The translations under genes were made by a program, and so were the position numbers. Of a stretch of DNA of 43,946 nucleotides, positions 41,717 to 43,946 are shown piece after piece (positions within the stretch are counted from its first letter, which is position 1; each line of letters starts with the position of its first letter). Source of the DNA: Richelia sp. CSU_2_1 (GTDB lineage Bacteria > Cyanobacteriota > Cyanobacteriia > Cyanobacteriales > Microcoleaceae); the NCBI GenBank assembly GCA_012034575.1, contig JAAUPF010000039.1:1-43946 (forward strand), given 5' to 3'. The notes below the pieces were generated by a model that had not been told where the DNA came from, did no database searches, and was given only the letters and a program-made list of their open reading frames with translations.

Positions 41717-42838
41717 ATGAATAAAGAACAACTGACAAAAGGTAGCGTGCGGGAGAAAAAAAACACTCCGCAAGCCTCTAAATGGTTGTTTTATCTGGCC
41801 TTGCTGCCGGTAATTTGGGGCGTTTGCGCTTGGCAAGGATGGGCTTGGTGGAGTTGGGCTTCTGCTGCGCCAAAAACTGCTGCCGCTGCGGGGAATCCAG
41901 CAGAGGATGCCGCTGTTTCTATCCAAATCCCGGATGCTACTCCCAGTCAAAAAATCGGTCGGGATTTAGAGGCGGCGGGGTTGATTCGATCGGCCTCGGC
42001 ATGGAATATGTGGGCTCGCTGGCTGACGCTGCAAAACCGCGAGGGAGGCTTTAAAGCAGGGACTTATGAGTTGTCCCCCACTCAACCCCTCAGCGCCGTT
42101 GCTGAAAAAATTTGGAACGGTGAAGTAGTGCAGCAAAGTTTTACCATCCCAGAGGGATGGTCACTGCAACAAATGGCTGATTATTTTGAATCCCAAGGTT
42201 TTTTTCCGGCTAAGGAGTTTATGGCGGCGGCGAGTCAAGTTCCCTACGCCCAGTACCCTTGGCTGCCCAGCGGGCTGCCCCATTTGGAAGGTTTTTTGTA
42301 CCCCGATACCTACCAGCTAGACGGCGACAGAATTACTCCTAAAGCTGCGATCGCGCAAATGCTGGGCCGTTTCGAGCAGGTGGCTCTGCCTGTCTACCAA
42401 CAAAATCAGAAAAATACTAAGCTGGATTTGAAAGAATGGGTGACTCTAGCAAGTATTGTAGAAAAAGAGTCTGTGGTTGCTTCCGAGCGCAAGCGCATTG
42501 CTGGAGTGTTTACCAACCGTTTAAATAAGGGCATGAAGTTGGGTGCAGATCCGACAGTTGAATATGCTCTCGGCATCCGGCAAACGAAGGAAAAACCGCT
42601 CACTTTTAAGCAGGTGGAAACGCCTTCTCCTTACAATACTTACCTGAATGTGGGACTGCCTCCAACTCCGATCGCCGCTCCGGGATTGCCGAGTTTAGAA
42701 GCAACTCTGGCTCCGGAAAATACCGAATACCTGTATTTTATGGCTCGGTACGACGGCACTCACATCTTCAGCCGCACGCAAGCAGAACACGATGCTGCTG
42801 TTGCTCAAGTCGATCGGCAGTTGCGATCGAATCAGTAG
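41717..42838 (+). CDS. mltG: Endolytic murein transglycosylase MltG
   Basis: The 373-residue inner membrane enzyme cleaves nascent glycan strands and so sets their length. A cytoplasmic basic N-terminus and one span (WLFYLALLPVIWGVCAWQGW, about 24-43) are followed by a LysM-like segment (IPEGWSLQQMADYFESQGF) and the YceG/MltG domain. The signature is LEGFLYPDTYQ, then ASIVEKES with the family's catalytic Glu at about 249, NRLNKGMKLGADPTVEYALG and SPYNTYLNVGLPPTPIAAPG. A GAGGAC ribosome site sits just upstream of the ATG. Length is normal. Confidence 0.93.
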   Translation: MNKEQLTKGSVREKKNTPQASKWLFYLALLPVIWGVCAWQGWAWWSWASAAPKTAAAAGNPAEDAAVSIQIPDATPSQKIGRDLEAAGLIRSASAWNMWARWLTLQNREGGFKAGTYELSPTQPLSAVAEKIWNGEVVQQSFTIPEGWSLQQMADYFESQGFFPAKEFMAAASQVPYAQYPWLPSGLPHLEGFLYPDTYQLDGDRITPKAAIAQMLGRFEQVALPVYQQNQKNTKLDLKEWVTLASIVEKESVVASERKRIAGVFTNRLNKGMKLGADPTVEYALGIRQTKEKPLTFKQVETPSPYNTYLNVGLPPTPIAAPGLPSLEATLAPENTEYLYFMARYDGTHIFSRTQAEHDAAVAQVDRQLRSNQ

Positions 42839-42949
42839 ATTAGCCGCGATCGATCCCAAAGTAAAAATCAAAAGCAATCCAGGAAAAAGCATAATTATTT
42901 ACTTTTGATTTTTTACTTTTTCAATCTTTAAGTGCTTCTTATTGCTCAA

Positions 42950-42980
42950 TCTAAAATCTAAAATCTAAAATCTAAAATCA
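42950..42980 (+). repeat. AAAATCT heptamer array
   Basis: About four units of CTAAAAT lie directly before the ATG of the phosphatase gene, replacing a Shine-Dalgarno, as also seen at 9821-9845. Confidence 0.75.
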
Positions 42981-42982
42981 TT

Positions 42983-43504
42983 ATGTCTTGGGGTAAACTA
43001 CTACAGCCTGACTTAGTTTTAGGGAATTCGGTGATAAATTTAACACCAGATATTCTTAAGAAATACGATATTAAAGGATTAGTATTGGATGTAGACGAAA
43101 CTCTCGTCCCCATCACGGCAACTAACGCTTCTCCCGAACTCGGGATGTGGGTAAAAGAAATTCAACCAGTGGTATCGCTGTGGTTGGCAAGCAATAATTT
43201 AAGTCAGGTGCGCATCGGCAGGATTGCGGAATCTTTGAACTTACCTTACATTACCGGTGCTGCTAAACCGTCCCGTCGCAAGCTGCGAAAAGCTGTGACG
43301 GCAATGAATTTGCCTGTGGAAAAAGTAGCAATGGTGGGCGATCGACTGTTTACCGATGTTTTAGCAGGCAATCGTTTGGGTATGTTTACTATTTTAGTGG
43401 AACCAATGGTTGATGCTGGGGAAGCTGTGCGGAAATATCCGGTACGGTCTTTTGAAGTTTGGGTATCTCAAGCTTTGGGCGCAACTCTTAAAATTAAAGA
43501 TTAG
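42983..43504 (+). CDS. YqeG-type HAD IIIA phosphatase
   Basis: The 173-residue cytoplasmic protein is a HAD-superfamily hydrolase. It has the nucleophile motif LVLDVDETLVP (motif I, Asp-x-Asp), the Ser/Asn of motif II in LWLASNN, and motif III/IV in AMVGDRLFTDVLAGNRLG. This is the YqeG family; its physiological substrate is not settled (a lipid phosphate such as phosphatidylglycerophosphate is known for relatives). It is the last gene of the ruvX-to-mltG block and is followed by a terminator. Confidence 0.88.
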   Translation: MSWGKLLQPDLVLGNSVINLTPDILKKYDIKGLVLDVDETLVPITATNASPELGMWVKEIQPVVSLWLASNNLSQVRIGRIAESLNLPYITGAAKPSRRKLRKAVTAMNLPVEKVAMVGDRLFTDVLAGNRLGMFTILVEPMVDAGEAVRKYPVRSFEVWVSQALGATLKIKD

Positions 43505-43565
43505 TGAATCTTGAAGGAGTTAAAATCAATTAGCAGAGTTGTAAATCTAATTGATTGTCAAGGAA

Positions 43566-43606
43566 GGGCGATCGCTCTTTTTGTCGTAAGGGCGATCGCT
43601 CTTTTT
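43566..43606 (+). terminator. Rho-independent terminator built from two HIP1 units
   Basis: The sequence GGGCGATCGCTC occurs at 43566-43577 and again at 43590-43601, followed by TTTTT. Because GCGATCGC is its own complement, the two copies pair as a 12-bp stem (two G-U pairs) around a T-rich loop. This gives a stem plus U-tract 62 bases behind the phosphatase stop codon. Confidence 0.6.
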
Positions 43607-43712
43607 AGCAACCACAGATGGAGGCGCATGGATTAAGGGCGAGCGCACTTCGTGTGTTTGTGCTAAGCTTAAATAGCTCTAAACATTACCAATTAGGAGC
43701 GGTTCACGTTTT

Positions 43713-43946
43713 ATGTCCAAGCAATCAGTCATCACAAATTATATTGAAATTACACCGGGAGTGCTTGGTGGTAAACCACGCATAGCGGGTCATCGAATTT
43801 CCGTAGCACACATAGCTGCAATGTATCTTAATATGGGAGAGTCAATAGAAGAAATCGCTAGGGACTATAATTTGTCGCCTGCTGCGGTTCATGCAGCCAT
43901 GACTTACTATTACGATCATCGAGAAGAAATTGACCGCCGCACTGCT
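43713..43946 (+). CDS. DUF433 family protein, cut by the right window edge
   Basis: The first 78 codons are present. The N-terminus is MSKQSVITNYIEITPGVLGG, then KPRIAGHRISVAHIAAMYLN and ESIEEIARDYNLSPAAVHAAM, the full DUF433 core with its helix-turn-helix. This is the antitoxin-like family also seen at 3411-3689, but the two sequences differ clearly. A partner DUF5615/PIN-like toxin would be expected just beyond the window. AGGAG stands about 13 bases before the ATG. Confidence 0.85.
   Translation, partial: MSKQSVITNYIEITPGVLGGKPRIAGHRISVAHIAAMYLNMGESIEEIARDYNLSPAAVHAAMTYYYDHREEIDRRTA

Noticed and set aside
1..43946. tRNA or rRNA genes
   Set aside because: No cloverleaf with a GGTTCGAAT-type T-arm followed by an acceptor stem, and no rRNA core sequence, was recognised on either strand in intergenic DNA.

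Overview
The window looks like a chromosomal segment of a filamentous cyanobacterium, most likely of the Oscillatoria/Microcoleus/Phormidium type. This is inferred from three things. The palindrome GCGATCGC (HIP1) and its core CGATCG occur at very high density. Heptanucleotide tandem arrays (AAAATCT, TTGACAG, TTTTAGG, GAAGGAA) fill many intergenic gaps. Several gene families are typical of cyanobacteria: XisH/XisI, DUF3727, DUF3493, a peroxiredoxin-glutaredoxin fusion and a Ca2+/H+ antiporter. I see no rRNA, tRNA, CRISPR array or intact insertion sequence.

Layout. 1-3.7 kb: a cut-off Uma2-type gene, a GH31 alpha-glucosidase, a 52-residue small ORF with a strong Shine-Dalgarno, and an orphan DUF433 gene downstream of a secreted EF-hand-like protein. 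4.5-6.4 kb: a Tat-exported PhoD phosphatase behind a likely Pho box. 6.5-11.7 kb: transport. An RbsA-type ABC ATPase and a BMP-family lipoprotein, both frameshifted, lie next to a CUT1 sugar permease pair with no binding protein or ATPase of its own. 11.9-15.6 kb: a large membrane-bound class III adenylate cyclase with GAF, CHASE3 and PAS sensors. 15.8-19.8 kb: glycogen-debranching-type enzyme and a GT4 glycosyltransferase.

20.3-27.1 kb is the accessory, defence-like part. It holds an isolated protein with an EH-signature (ZorC-like) C-terminus, a TPR-CHAT protein, and an ATGA-coupled DUF262 + HEPN (MAE_28990-like) pair. The HEPN gene is cut short by a dispersed repeat that supplies its stop codon. 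The 534 bp behind it is a cluster of palindromic repeats.

27.3-33.2 kb returns to housekeeping genes: CaxA-type antiporter, NarL-type response regulator, DUF3493, YdeI-like protein, Prx-Grx fusion and dnaA. dnaA is interrupted by a -1 frameshift at an A_AAA_AAG heptamer. 33.3-38.6 kb: DUF4870 membrane protein, xisI/xisH, small unknowns, a PstS-like protein and a CofE-like protein. 38.7-43.9 kb: GNAT, ruvX, DUF3727, mltG, a YqeG-type phosphatase and a cut-off DUF433 gene.

The most unusual features are: (i) three genes each one base short in a homopolymer, two of them exactly at A_AAA_AAG; (ii) the DUF262-HEPN pair with its repeat-truncated nuclease; (iii) a repeat family whose two hairpins change sequence while keeping their pairing around a fixed linker; and (iv) the isolated EH-signature protein. 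All family names come from motif recognition by eye; no database search was run. Homopolymer lengths that matter were cross-checked between overlapping reading frames.
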